The notes under the pieces were generated by a model that did not search any database, was not told the DNA's origin, and saw only the letters and a list, made by a program, of their open reading frames with translations. Made by a program: the position numbers and the translations under genes. A stretch of DNA of 64,000 bases from Allolobophora icterica (taxonomy: Eukaryota; Annelida; Clitellata; Crassiclitellata; Lumbricidae): contig OY744609.1 of assembly GCA_963556255.1 (NCBI GenBank), positions 1,804,418-1,868,417 of the forward strand. The letters run 5' to 3'. Positions 10,088-20,395 of the stretch are shown here, in pieces. Each line of letters starts with the position of its first letter. The first letter of the stretch is position 1.

Positions 10088-10508
10088 ATATACAGTTGAG
10101 CTGTACCGATGCATCTGGAGCATTCGTAATCGGGCCGATTATTAGAGGAATCGGCATAATCGGTATCGGCGAAAAAGTATCGGCGCCGATACAAGTTATT
10201 TTAGGGTTGATGTTTTTTGCACAATAATCGTTACAAACAGAAAAATTAGCACAAATATCTATGTCTTGTTTCTTATTATTGATTTATATTTAGCATTGCA
10301 CTACTTAGCAGACACCGTAAAAACCAAGGACCTATTATACACTGGACTGGAAACTCCTTAGTAGCCCTTATACAACGTCGTATGCGTAGCTTTTGGGCGA
10401 TAATAAAATAATCGGCTTCATACGCGGTATCAGCTATTATAATAATCGGCTATACGCGGTATCGGAATAATCGGCAAAAAGCCTTATCGGTACAGCTCTA
10501 ATATACAG
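10088..10508. mobile_element. hAT-like MITE, ends TTGAGCTGTACCGAT, 8-bp duplication
   Basis: Element 10096-10500 begins TTGAGCTGTACCGAT and ends ATCGGTACAGCTCTA. It is flanked by the exact duplication ATATACAG (10088-10095, 10501-10508). The subterminal regions are full of ATCGGC/GCCGAT motifs in both orientations, possible binding sites for a transposase supplied in trans. No coding capacity. Confidence 0.8.
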
Positions 10509-10737
10509 AGTTTCAACATGCGTTCCCTAGGGCTGATACACTGTCTAGAAAACATTTTATCATTAGAATGCTCTACTTAGGAATTTGAACATTAATTGGA
10601 TTTAAATTGATTTTTTTTCTTTTCCTTTTATTTAGGATGCTTATGCCTGTGCTTGATATGTTCAGTTTCTTACACCTGTAGGCCTATTAACCCTTTTGTT
10701 AGCCGCAGTGCGTTTGCAGGCGGATCATTAAAGTCCA

Positions 10738-10760
10738 TACTTACTTACTTACTTACTTAA
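10738..10760. repeat. (TACT)n microsatellite
   Basis: Five to six units of ACTT in tandem. Confidence 0.8.
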
Positions 10761-10979
10761 TCTTCATGCCTCACCGTGTATTTAACTACGTCTCAGGCGA
10801 AATTAGACACCTTTAAAACCTGTGTTTTATACTATAGGTCTATATACTAATGACACTCAGTAAACATTTGACGATTACTGCGGAATATGGCGCAATACTG
10901 TACTTCTGTGTTTACTACTAAACGTCTACTAAGCTATATCTAAACAAGTGCCGTTAACCCTGCCATTGCTCGCAATCTG

Positions 10980-11062
10980 GCAGTGCCAGTCCCAAGCCTG
11001 TTGGAAGGAGGATGGCAATGCTTATCATCTTTGTTATGACACAGTGTCGTTAAACAGCAACT
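10980..11062 (+). repeat. Module A copy
   Basis: CAGTGCCAGTCCCAAGCCTG, GGAGGATGGCAATGC, ATCTTTGTTATGACACAGTG, CAGCAACTAGCC. It is followed by module C-like and module B sequence (CGACGTCAACGGCC near 11194), then another module C (TTAGACACCTTTAAG near 11262). Confidence 0.6.
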
Positions 11063-11358
11063 AGCCAACCTGGAGCAGTTAATATCTTTAAAGATCTTTA
11101 AAATGAGGGTATTGTAAGCTATATATACTTATGATTTTCAAACGAAATTTATATAAGAAAAAAGCTGCATTATGCCAAAAATAACTTCTGTCGACGTCAA
11201 CGGCCTTTGTTGCCATAAGATGTCGTTAGACTCTGGATCCACCACAACCGCAATTAGTATCGTTAGACACCTTTAAGACGTATGTAATGTAAGCTATATT
11301 TAAGTATGATTCGCAGAAAGTTATGGATAACGTTTCACTACCGTCGAAGCCAACAGCC

Positions 11359-12421
11359 TTGGAGACCATTGTTTTGTCTTCAACCTTCCTCAATCCGAGG
11401 GTTGGTCGCTTCATGGACAAGTTTCCTCCATATCCTCCTGTCCTCCGTCTCCGACAACACTTGATTCAACGATAAATCCATCCAAGTTCTGATGTTGGTG
11501 ATCCATCCCATCCTCGGTCTCCCTTGTGGTCTTGCCCCTGGGACTGTACCCTGCACTATCTCCTTTTCCAGGCAGTCTCCCTTCTTCCTCATCAGGTGTC
11601 CGAAGTAAGAAAGCTTCCTTCGTTTGATCGAGTTAAACAAGCTTCTTTCTGTTCCTATCTTCTCCAATACCCATTCATTTGTTCTTTTTTCCGTCCATGA
11701 TACTCTCAGAATCTGTCTCAAGCATTTCATTTCGAATGCTTCTATTCTTTCTTCGTCTCTTTTCTTGATAGTCCAGCTTTCACAACCATATGTTGCCACT
11801 GGCCAGACAAGGGCTTTCATGAGTCGTAACTTGGTAGCCAGTTTTATGCTGTGACTCCTCCATATTTGCCTCAGTGCTGCCCCTGTGCTCAGTCCCCTTG
11901 CCAGTTTCTCTCTTATATCTCTGGTGCATTCTGCATCTTCAGTTACCAGCGATCCCAGATACCGAAAAACGTCAACCTGTTCCAGTTTATTTCCTCAAAC
12001 CTTTATGCTGCATGTTCTGCCTTTTAGTGCCATCACATTTGTTTTGTCCATGTTTATCAGTAATCCCCTTTTCTCCCCCACTTGCTCCAATCGAGTGACT
12101 AACTTCACAAAAGCTTTCGATTGCATCTCGCACGAACAGCTCTGGATGGTAATGGCGGAGATGGGCTATCCGGCACACATTATTACCTTGCTGAACAAAT
12201 TGTACTGTAAACAAGAGGCTAAAGTAAAGGTGGCGGGAACACTATCAAGAGGGTTCCGCGTCAGGAGAGGGGTCAGACAGGGATGTGTGATCTCCCCCAA
12301 TCTATTTAACATTATGGCGGAGGTGGTCATGAGGGAGGTGCTGGATGGATGGGAGGGAGGAGTGCAGATAGGTGGTAGGAAAATTACGAATTTAAGATAT
12401 GCTGACGATTTGGAGACCATT
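11359..12421 (-). mobile_element. RTE-like LINE with 5' inversion (twin priming) and 12-bp target duplication
   Basis: The insertion spans 11371-12409 and is flanked by the exact duplication TTGGAGACCATT (11359-11370 and 12410-12421). The minus strand 12102-11380 encodes the RT C-terminus: TRLEQVGEKRGLLINMDKTN, then VFRYLGSLVTEDAECTRDI and, in the open frame to 11380, TYGCESWTIKKRDEERIEAF, FGHLMRKK and GRPRMGW. The RT core upstream of this (FTKAFDC, RQGCVISPNLFN, LRYADD) lies at 12104-12409 on the PLUS strand. So the 5' part is inverted relative to the 3' part, and about 12-15 codons are missing at the break. After the stop codon there is only AGACAAAAC, a very short 3' end as in RTE-type elements. 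Confidence 0.85.
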
Positions 12422-13330
12422 AGATGTCCTTAAACGAACTCGTAATATTGGTCTATTAGATAATTAGACATCTTCAAAACACTTTTATTGTAAACTATAT
12501 ATACAGCCATCGTCAGGGTAAGTAATATAATTAGACATCTTTAAAAAAGGTCACTATATGCTATATACAACCATGAATAGTAAGGGTGTTTAATGTTTCT
12601 GAGAGCTATGAAACGCGGATACTTTAAGCTTTATGTAACTATACATCGCTATCATAATAATTATTAATGTGTTTGATGGTTTAGGTCTTTAGGAAACCGT
12701 TGTGACGTTCCCTACAGCCAACGGTAACGGTCTTGAAGGTCGCAAGATGCAACTAAACTCAGAATATCATATTTTTTACATTTATGCGTAAAAACTTATT
12801 AATTATGTAAACTCGTGTGGCTAATTATGAGGTAAGTAACAATCGTGTCAAATAATATATAACGTTACAGGTCTAACGATTACTGCAGAAGATTATTATT
12901 AAAATATGTTACCGTATTTGAAGAAATTCGTTTGTGGATTTGCGTTGTCCGGGCGTAAATTCTTCTATTAGGCCTACTCGTCTCCTGAGGAAAAGTAATA
13001 GAAACAATTTTCACCTACAATTCACAGTTAAAATCTCAGGGAAGGTTCATACGGAAGAAATTGTATGCGATATAATGTCATGTAAGGTGAGGCAGCGTCA
13101 TTCACGAGGTGTCGCCACAGACTACCTGATACTATAGGGAATTGAACCTTAAATTAGACACCTTTAACACGGTGCCATAATAGGGATATATTCGTCACAC
13201 GTTATCGCTTCAACAGTTCTCTTATTTTGTCAATGGCTGTTACTTAAAGACACTGTGTCGTAATCACTTTTTCCAAAGAGAAGAGAAGCATTTATGGGAT
13301 AAGATCAGATTAAGTTAGTCTGGATTAAAT
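12422..13330. other. Gene-free module DNA
   Basis: Three module C copies (near 12468, 12533 and 13145) and a module B relative (GGTAACGGTCTTGAAGGTCGC near 12726). A 67-codon frame at 12934-13137 has no recognisable feature. The stretch 12755-12905 resembles 8795-8950 (AACTTATTAATTATGT, CGATTACTGC), another sign of old block duplication. Confidence 0.45.
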
Positions 13331-13349
13331 TAGTTTAGATTAATTTAGA

Positions 13350-13895
13350 GTTGTACGGATGGATGCATAGATGAGTGGGTGAATGGACGGAGGGATGGAT
13401 ATATGGGTGGGTTGATGGATGGATGGATTGAACGGATGGATGGATGGATGGATGGATGGATGGATGGATGGATGGATGGATGGATGGATGGATGGATGGA
13501 TGGATGGATGTGGATGGATGGATGGATGGATGGATGGATGGATGGATGGATGGATGGATGGATGGATGGATGGATGGATGGATGGATGTGGATGGATGGA
13601 TGGATGGATGGATGGATGGATGGATGGGAGGATGGATGCATGGATGCATGGATGCATGGATGCACGGATGCATGGATGCATGGATGGATGCATGGATGGA
13701 TGGGTGGGTAGGTGGATATATGGAGGGGTAGATGGGTGGGTGGGAGGATGGACGGACGGACGGATGGATAAATGAATGGACGAACTTATTTAGGAACAAA
13801 CGAACCAATGAATGAACGAATGAATAAATAAACAAACGAATGAATGAATTAGTGAATGAATGAATGAATGAACGAATGAATGAAAGGTCAGACAT
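13350..13895. repeat. Large (GGAT)n tetranucleotide tract grading into (GAAT)n
   Basis: Pure GGAT/GATG runs at about 13434-13625, broken twice by TGTGGATGG, with GGATGCAT variants at 13626-13700 and decayed GGGTGGGTAGG and GAATGAAC to 13885. All open frames here (Met-Asp-Gly-Trp or His-Pro-Ser-Ile repeats) are translations of the repeat, not genes. Confidence 0.95.
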
Positions 13896-14613
13896 CTCTC
13901 GGCCGAGTTATTCGAAAACTTTTTTCCTCGGCGTCTACATACGCAACGAATTAATAATATTCCAGGACGTCTGGGGTCAACGAAAACATCTCCGCGTGAA
14001 TATTAAGAACACCTTAGCGACTGAAGAATAATTAGGCGCCATTAACAACTCTAAAAAGCAACTGACTGAATTTAATAGCGTCTCGAGAAAGTGTTTTATA
14101 CAAAGTTGACACCTTTAAAAGTCTGGGTTTGGTGATTGTTCTGATATCTGGGTCAGAGGCCTGAGGACAAATGAATAAAGGTCAAGGACGGTGTACCGAA
14201 GGGGTTTCGACCGTGTACCCATAGATGGGGACCACATATCAGGAGTGGCTCTAAAGCAGCCATTGATTACCATAGCTGAGATGAGTACAAACCTTCTTGT
14301 AAATGGCACATTTAAGCGGTTGTGACAGCTGTATTTAGACACCTTTGAAACGTAGTCAATCTACGTTATATAAGCATGGAACACGCTTCAGAACTTTGTA
14401 TGACAAAAAAGTGGCTAATGTCGACGTCAACGGCCATGTTAGCCATAAGGTGCTGTTAAACACCAGGGATAATAATGATTGTAACTCCGCCACTGCGCTT
14501 ACTCTGGTAATGCCAGTCTCAAGCCTGGATTAAGAAGGAGGGCGACGCTAATCATCGTTTTAATGACACAGTGTAGTGTCGTTGAATAGGAAATAACCAA
14601 TAGTCAAGGTATG
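13896..14613. other. Module unit in order C, B, A
   Basis: A particularly clear ordered set: TTTAGACACCTTTGAAACG (14334), TTATATAAGCATGGAACACG (14368), GTCGACGTCAACGGCC (14420), then CTCCGCCACTGC and CCAGTCTCAAGCCTGG, GGAGGGCGACGC (14487-14560). This order is the best view of the complete repeat. A second module C is at 14108. No gene is seen. Confidence 0.55.
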
Positions 14614-14772
14614 TTATTGAGGCATGGAACATTGGTTAGAGCGCTTGCCATGGAAGGCGGCCAGAACGGGTTCAGCCCCTCCCTTGAGATAGCTACTGTG
14701 TAAGAACCTTGAGCAAGTTCTTCACTCACAGTTGCTCAGCGCCATCGATTGATGCTTGGTCATCAGATAGTG
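14614..14772 (+). mobile_element. tRNA-derived SINE, family 2
   Basis: tRNA-like head with box A-like TTGGTTAGAGCGCTTGCC and box B-like GGGTTCAGCCCC, then a body AACCTTGAGCAAGTTC, CACTCACAGTTGCTCAGCGCC and ATCGATTGATGCTTGG. The same body is inverted at 26687-26848 and 56972-57112. The head is too degenerate to be a functional tRNA gene. Confidence 0.7.
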
Positions 14773-14789
14773 ACGCCTAATAAATGTGT

Positions 14790-14828
14790 AGTAGTCGTAG
14801 TAGTAGCAGTACTACTACTACTACTAGG
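14790..14828. repeat. (GTA/ACT)n trinucleotide tract
   Basis: GTAGTAGTCGTAGTAGTAGC followed by AGTACTACTACTACTACTA, an inverted trinucleotide tract. Confidence 0.6.
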
Positions 14829-15102
14829 CTACAACCACCACTACAATATTACTATTAAATGCATTTGCACTTTGTCAACGTGCCGTCTGTTCTTTCTCGG
14901 GAAGTCTCTCGTCCCGTTGAAAACAAACACTCATTTGCATCCTTGCAGCGACCTATGTCGGTGATAGATTTTAACGAGGAATTGTTTAAACGGACTCACT
15001 TCAGCAGTCTAACGACCCCGACGGCTAAGCGGGTGCAACGAAGGCATGTGTGTTTGGAGACAGTAAAACCTGTGTATATCGAAATCAACTCCTCAACCGC
15101 CT

Positions 15103-15238
15103 GAAAGTGCCAGTCCGAAGCTTAGGTAAAGGAGGAGGGCGACGAAAATCTTTTTTATGACACAGCATGACGCGGTGTCATAGCAAAGATGATTGGCGTC
15201 GCCCTCCTCTTCTATCCAGGCTTTGGACTGACACTGCG
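15103..15238. repeat. Foldback hairpin of two module A arms
   Basis: A forward arm (15106-15167: GTGCCAGTCCGAAGC, GGAGGAGGGCGACG, ATGACACAGC) is joined almost directly to the inverted arm (15172-15236: GGTGTCATAGCAAAGATGATT, GGCGTCGCCCTCCTC, CCAGGCTTTGGACTGACACT). Together with 2431-2607 this shows that module A is naturally organised as an inverted pair. Confidence 0.65.
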
Positions 15239-15279
15239 GTTCTGTGCTTCGATAGCATAAGTATTTTAAAAAACAATTA

Positions 15280-15345
15280 CTCATTCACTCACTAACTCAC
15301 TCATCCTATCACTCACTCATCCATTCGCTCGCTCACCCATTAACA
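15280..15345. repeat. (ACTC/ATTC)n low-complexity tract
   Basis: Imperfect tetranucleotide repeat of CACTCACTCATCC type. Confidence 0.7.
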
Positions 15346-16158
15346 CAGAGTTCAACGGATATCGATTCATAACAGTGACCGAGCTGCTTTAAATGTAATC
15401 AGGTGCTGCGTGAATTTCTGTAAAATGCCAAAATAATTTCTGTCGACGTCAACAAGTTTGTTGCCATAACATATCGTTAAACTCTCGATCCATCCATCCA
15501 TCATTATGCGATAGCAACGGTGAGAAATGTTCGAAATAATTACACACCTCTTTTAATTGTAATAAACTAAGTGAATGGCCTCAATAACACACCTTTTTAA
15601 CATATCTATTTCATTTTATAAATTTTCAATTGAGCTCTATGAGTTAGATCAGCAGGTTGAATCGCAGTGTATATAGTAAGAGCTGTATTACGTCACACGA
15701 AAATGTCGTTAAGCAACAAATTAAGAAAATCACGAAATGCAGCGCTCAAATTTTACACCTGTAAAACAGTTTTCACCTAAGCTACATATTCACCAATCGC
15801 CAGATGTCGTGGATTAATTTTGGTCCTTGGGGTGTTATCCCACAAAAGGGGTGAGAACTGTTTAAAATAATTTCTGGCTACGTCCCTAACAGCCTTTGTT
15901 GCCATAATGATGTTGTAAAACCCTGAATCTATGAATTCCTGTGTAAACTTGGAAAGAATAGATAATAATTAACCAATTTTAAGCCTTACATTTCCCCCTT
16001 ATGCACGGAAAGCAGAGCAATGTCTTAAGTAACTGCGCCACTACCCTACCTGTAGTAATGCCAGTCCGAAGCCTAGAGAAAGGAGGAGGGCGACGCTAAT
16101 CATCTTTGTTATCACACAGCGTCATCATACAGCAACTAGCTAACCAGTCCCTTAAGTT
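15346..16158. other. Gene-free module DNA with a forward module A
   Basis: Module B copies at 15441 and 15880, module C variants near 15548, 15588 and 15757, and module A at 16056-16146 (TGCCAGTCCGAAGCC, GGAGGAGGGCGACGC, ATCTTTGTTATCACACAGCG). No coding region. Confidence 0.5.
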
Positions 16159-16159
16159 C

Positions 16160-16378
16160 GCCATGAGAGGAAACCATAGGTATCAGCTTCATTTTCTTAG
16201 CCTCGGTTTACCAGTTCTCTTCCTCGCCGTCTGTTCTTCCCACCGGCAGTGTACGGTCAACGTACTCATTACAGCTGAGTAGGGGGCGCAGGAGGAGCAG
16301 AAGTCTCGACACCATTTCAGCCCCAGAGGAGATTTGAACCTCAGCACGCTAACCGCTAGGCTTTCTCTTTACCACGAG
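16160..16378 (-). mobile_element. tRNA-derived SINE, family 1 (inverted copy)
   Basis: Read on the minus strand: CCTAGCGGTTAGCGTGCTGAGG (box A region), GGTTCAAATCTCC (box B), CTGTAATGAGTACG, TTGACCGTACACTGCCGG and GACGGCGAGGAAGAGAACTGG, ending in a GAGGCTAAGAAAATGAAG phrase. It matches 6213-6450 and 41050-41150. Confidence 0.7.
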
Positions 16379-16479
16379 AACAGAAATGAGAACATAATTG
16401 AATTATCGAGGGAATTACTTACTTATTTACACAACTAAAAACGTTTCTATTGAAAGGAAACGAGAAGCAGAAACAAACT

Positions 16480-17303
16480 CTATCTTGAAAGACTCGCGCG
16501 TGTGTATGTCTGTTTGTCTGTCTGTTTGTTTGCTTCTTCTTACTTATATTGCGCATTTTGAAAAGGTTCCCAGGCGATCTGTCACTGTGATCTGAAAAAT
16601 CGAACTTTACTGTACGATTTTTCTGCGTCTGGCCATCGACTTTCCCGAAGGACAGACAGACACAGACAGACAGATAGAGATACAGATACAGACAGACTGA
16701 TACAGACAGACAGACAGAGGTACAAACACAGACAGAGATACAGATTCAGACAGGCAGATACAAACAGACAGATACAGACAGACACACAGAGGTACAGACA
16801 CACAGAGAGACAGACAGAAACACAGACAGAAAGACAGACACAGACAGACACAAACAGACAGACAGATACGGACAGACAGACAGACACAGACAGACACACA
16901 GAGGTACAGACACAGACAGACAGAGAGACACACACAGCTAGTCAGAGAGACAGACAGAAAGACAGACACAGACGCAAACAGACAGACAGAAAGACAGACA
17001 CAGACGCAAGCAGACAGACAGACACACATACGAACTCAGAGACAAGGACAAATTGACATACACATAGACAGACACATTGTACGACAGATTGTCAGACTGA
17101 CAAAACACAGAAAGATTGATGTACGGATAGACAGACGGCGATCGAGACAGCCAGACATAAGATAGACAGACAGATATCCTAATTATCAGACAGACGGATA
17201 GACAGGCACACAGAGATACAGACAGACAGACACAACTGGGCCGAATTGCCAGACAGACAGGAGACACCGAGAGAGAAGCACACTCAAAGAGACACAGACA
17301 ATT

Positions 17304-17348
<45 letters not shown>

Positions 17349-17480
17349 ACAAGTACTGTCTGGTTGTTTCTATGTTTTTCTATAAGGCAGACAAACAGAC
17401 AGACACAAAGACATACACACAGACAGACACACAGACACCGACAAACATACAGACAGGCAGGCAGACAGGGAGACAAACTG
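16480..17480. repeat. (GACA)n-rich tract with a (CA)n run
   Basis: Decayed GACAGACAGA repeats at 16640-17240 and 17385-17475 surround a pure CA run at 17305-17347. A short inverted TGTCTGTC run lies at 16500-16535. The Cys-Leu-Ser-Val and Arg-Gln-Thr-Asp rich frames are repeat translation. The segment 17480-17800 beyond it shows no recognisable feature. Confidence 0.9.
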
Positions 17481-17804
17481 CGTATAAAATCCACCTAGCG
17501 GTGGGTATGTGAATTGAGACCAAGAGGAGACGGTAGCCATAGGAGAAGAGATGAATCGCAAGTCGTCTGAATGTCTGGGTTTTATAAAGACCCCATAACA
17601 ACCCTCTACCCATCAACCATCACCCATCAGGTCAACTGACCCCACATCTCCTTACAGGTACGTAGAGTAACATTACGCTTTACGTAGCAGTAACTGCGTA
17701 AATGTTTACAGAATCGACCTCGTATTTGAACGACAGTCAATGGCGCAGTTTTTGTTGATTGGTGTTGCGCATTTTCTTGGGGTTCGATGGGGTAACGCAG
17801 GTGA

Positions 17805-18295
17805 GGCGTTTTAGCCTGAGGATTGAGGGTTGTTAATTGAGGATCGCTATTTCAGGTTTGAGGTCTGTTAAATTAGGCTTAGGGATCGTAAATTGGGCTT
17901 TGATAATAATTATTATTTGTGAGTTGAAGGTTGTTGTCTGAGGGTTGAGGATTGTTCATTAAGGATTGTTACTTCGGTTCGAGGATTGTCAATTGAGATG
18001 TGAGGATTCATTGTTGTTTGAGGATTGTCACTGAGATTGGAGGATTTTCGGCTAGATGTCTTGTCTTGTCTTCAACCTTCCTCAATCCGAGGGTTGGTCG
18101 CTTCATGGACAAGTTTCCTCCATCTCCTCCTATCCTCCGTCTCCGACAACACTTGATTGAACGATAAATCCATCCAAGTTCTGATGTTGGTGAGCCATCC
18201 CATCCTAGACGGCTAGATGTGATGATTGTTAATTGTGAATTGAAGATTCTGACTGAGGTTTGAAGATTGTTAACTTAAAGTTTAGGATTGTTGGC
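17805..18295. repeat. Decayed about 24-bp minisatellite (GAGGATTGTTAATTG)
   Basis: Degenerate units of GAGGATTGTTAATTGAGG type run from 17818, are interrupted by the RTE-like fragment at 18060-18209, continue to about 18293, are interrupted by the L2-like LINE, and resume at 20146-20200 (GGAGGATTGTTTATTGAGG). The array is older than both insertions. Confidence 0.65.
18049..18220 (-). mobile_element. Short 3' fragment of the RTE-like LINE with 11-bp duplication
   Basis: 18060-18209 is nearly identical to 11374-11512, the 3' end of the RTE-like element (GGTTGGTCGCTTCATGGAC, TCCGTCTCCGACAAC). It is flanked by the exact duplication CGGCTAGATGT (18049-18059, 18210-18220). It ends in two GACAA units after the stop, so the family's 3' tail is a (GACAA)n repeat. 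It is strongly 5'-truncated, with only the last 47 or so codons left. Confidence 0.85.
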
Positions 18296-20145
18296 TATTG
18301 TTCATACAGAATTCTACAGATTTTTCGTGATTCAACACCTGGATCGCCTCCTCCACTCTTCACTTCTACGGAATCAGTTTTTTGGTTACTGTCAACCTAT
18401 TCTTGAATCGGATCTGCGCCGTGTCCTCTCTTCTTCGAACTTAAAATCTAGCGAACTGGACCCCTTCCGCCATTTATTATTGTTAATATTCTGGATGACA
18501 TTGTTTCTTTTTCTTCTACTTGTTTAATAGGTCCCTTTCTGAAGGTCTTCCGCGCAAAATCGTGCCATTGTTTTTCCTGCTCTTAAGAAACCTAATCTTG
18601 ACCCTAGTTAGTGTCAAAATTACTGCGCAATTACCAGTGTTGTATGCAATGCTTACAATTTCGAGACCAAGACGAGACTAAGACAGTCGAGTTCCAAGAC
18701 CAAGACGAGACCAAGACAATTGAGTTCCAAGACAGAGACCAAGACCAGGTCACGAGGTCCAAGACAGTACAAGACATTTTTGGCAGTAATTTTAGTGTAT
18801 CACAGAATAAACGATAAAAATCATGTATCAGTCTCCTAGCTATTCTTAAATATCATTATATTTTATGAATACAAGATCCTCAAGCATAGTGTCACCTAGA
18901 CGTGCACGATGAGGACGCATAAAAGTCCACTATGGCTGAAAACTCTTTCTACAGGATCTTAAGTTGCAGGTACGCTGATTGTTTTGTTTTTTCAATAAGA
19001 GACAGAACAGGACTTTCGCTTCAAGACAGTTTCTGGAAATTCGAGAAATTACCGCAAGACCAAGACGAGAGCAAGACAATAGGTTCCCAAGACCGAGAAC
19101 GAGGCTTAAACATTAAAAACCTACCTCGATACCGAGACTGAGTCTCACAACCATACAACTCTGGCAATTTCCAACCTCACTTTTCTCTCCAAAACTGTTG
19201 AGCGTCGTCTCTCCTAATAGCTTCTCCCTTACCTAGAAGAGTCGAGCCTTCTCCCGTCCAGGTAATCTGGCTTTAGAGCCAACCATTCTACTAAAACTGC
19301 TCTTCTATTACTCCTATCTGACGTGTACTCTCTTGTTGTTAATTTCCTGTCACCCTTTTGGCTCTTTTTGACGTTCCTCTGCCTTCAACTTGGTTGATCA
19401 CAATATCCTCCTTTTAAACCCTCTTGAGATTTCCTTTGGCCTTGGGGGCCTCCTCTCCACTGATTTCGGTCATTGATTCTCTGTCTCAGGATCTACATTT
19501 CTGGATGTCCTCTAACCGTCTTTCTGTTGACTCCTCCAGGACTCGGTTGATCTGGTTTGGCACCCATCAGCAACTTCTCAAACTTGACCTCATTTTACTT
19601 ACTGAGAAGTTCCCTTCATTTTCCTTTTCGTCCATGCAGTGTCCGTGACCTGGGTCTTATTCTCGACAGCACTGTCTCGTTCACTGAACATATCTCTAAT
19701 CTTACATTTGAGGTGGCTCTGAGCTATCAGACGATCAGTCTCCTCTCCTGTGTTCTTCCATTGTTCACGTCTTCATTTGCTCTTATTGATTATTGGAACT
19801 CAACTTGTTGATCTTCCTAAAGTTTGTCTCTCTCATCTCCAATCGGTACTACATGCAGCTGCCCGCTTGATTGTCCTTCTTCCTCGCTTCTCCCACATTT
19901 CGACCTACATGTCTGAACACAATCACCAGCTCCCCAGAGGCCTACTGCCCGCATTCACTTCAAACTGCTCCTTCTTATTTACAGAGCTCTTACGGGTCAA
20001 GTCCCTACTTACCTTTGTGACTGTATTCGCCGGTCCATCTCGGCAGCTTCACTTCATCCTCTGCGCTCCTTGAATCTGAGAGTGGTGCTTTAGAAATCTT
20101 TAGATCTATACGATACTATACATTATTAATCTGCTGCCTGAGAAA
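18296..20145 (+). pseudogene. L2/CR1-type LINE ORF2, heavily decayed and split by a hAT element
   Basis: Pieces in several frames follow RT order: LDPF (18455), ANHSTKTALL (19277-19306), the WMSSNRLSVDSSRTRLIWFG segment (19500-19560), RDLGLILDSTVSF and HISNL (19645-19700), LPKVCLSHLQSVLHAAARL and LPRFSHISTYM (19815-19915), then HPLRS-like tail pieces. Many frameshifts and stops make it dead. The 18635-19163 hAT element interrupts the RT domain. Boundaries are approximate. Confidence 0.75.
18627..19171. mobile_element. hAT-type non-autonomous element carrying (CAAGAC)n arrays
   Basis: 18635-19163 begins CAGTGTTGTATG and ends CATACAACTCTG, flanked by GCAATTAC and GCAATTTC (18627-18634, 19164-19171; one mismatch). 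Inside, both ends carry arrays of CAAGACGAGACCAAGAC type, which produce the Asp-Gln-Asp-Glu-Thr-Lys rich frames. A related element with the same kind of array sits at 46880-47736. Confidence 0.8.
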
Positions 20146-20395
20146 GGAGGATTGTTTATTGAGGATTCGTAAATGTTGGCAGAGGACTGAGGATTGTATT
20201 TTAAACACTTAATTTAGCGTGTTTTAAGTACGGGCGTTCATGGTTTTAAGAACACTAAGAAGAAAAGTTGATTATAGGCCCCAAGCAAACAATGCAAGTT
20301 AATAGGAGACGAAACCACTGATGAGTTCTCGCATGTACGTAGAACGCAAACTGAGCTGACATTCAACGCGGAGGTCTATAGTGTTTCATTGACTG
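20146..20395. other. End of the GAGGATTG minisatellite and unique DNA
   Basis: 20146-20200 continues the minisatellite interrupted at 18295. The rest shows no recognisable feature. Confidence 0.4.

Noticed and set aside
10088..10508. A regulatory cluster of ATCGGC motifs
   Set aside because: They belong to a hAT-like MITE with an exact 8-bp duplication.
13335..13895. 186-codon His-Pro-Ser-Ile frame and several Met-Asp-Gly-Trp frames
   Set aside because: Pure GGAT tetranucleotide repeat; open in all frames because the repeat lacks stops.
14620..14690. Functional tRNA gene
   Set aside because: Degenerate boxes and the conserved family 2 SINE body immediately after.
16582..17561. Cys-Leu-Ser-Val rich frames over 100 codons
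   Set aside because: Decayed GACA/CA repeats read in several frames; no start context or domain.
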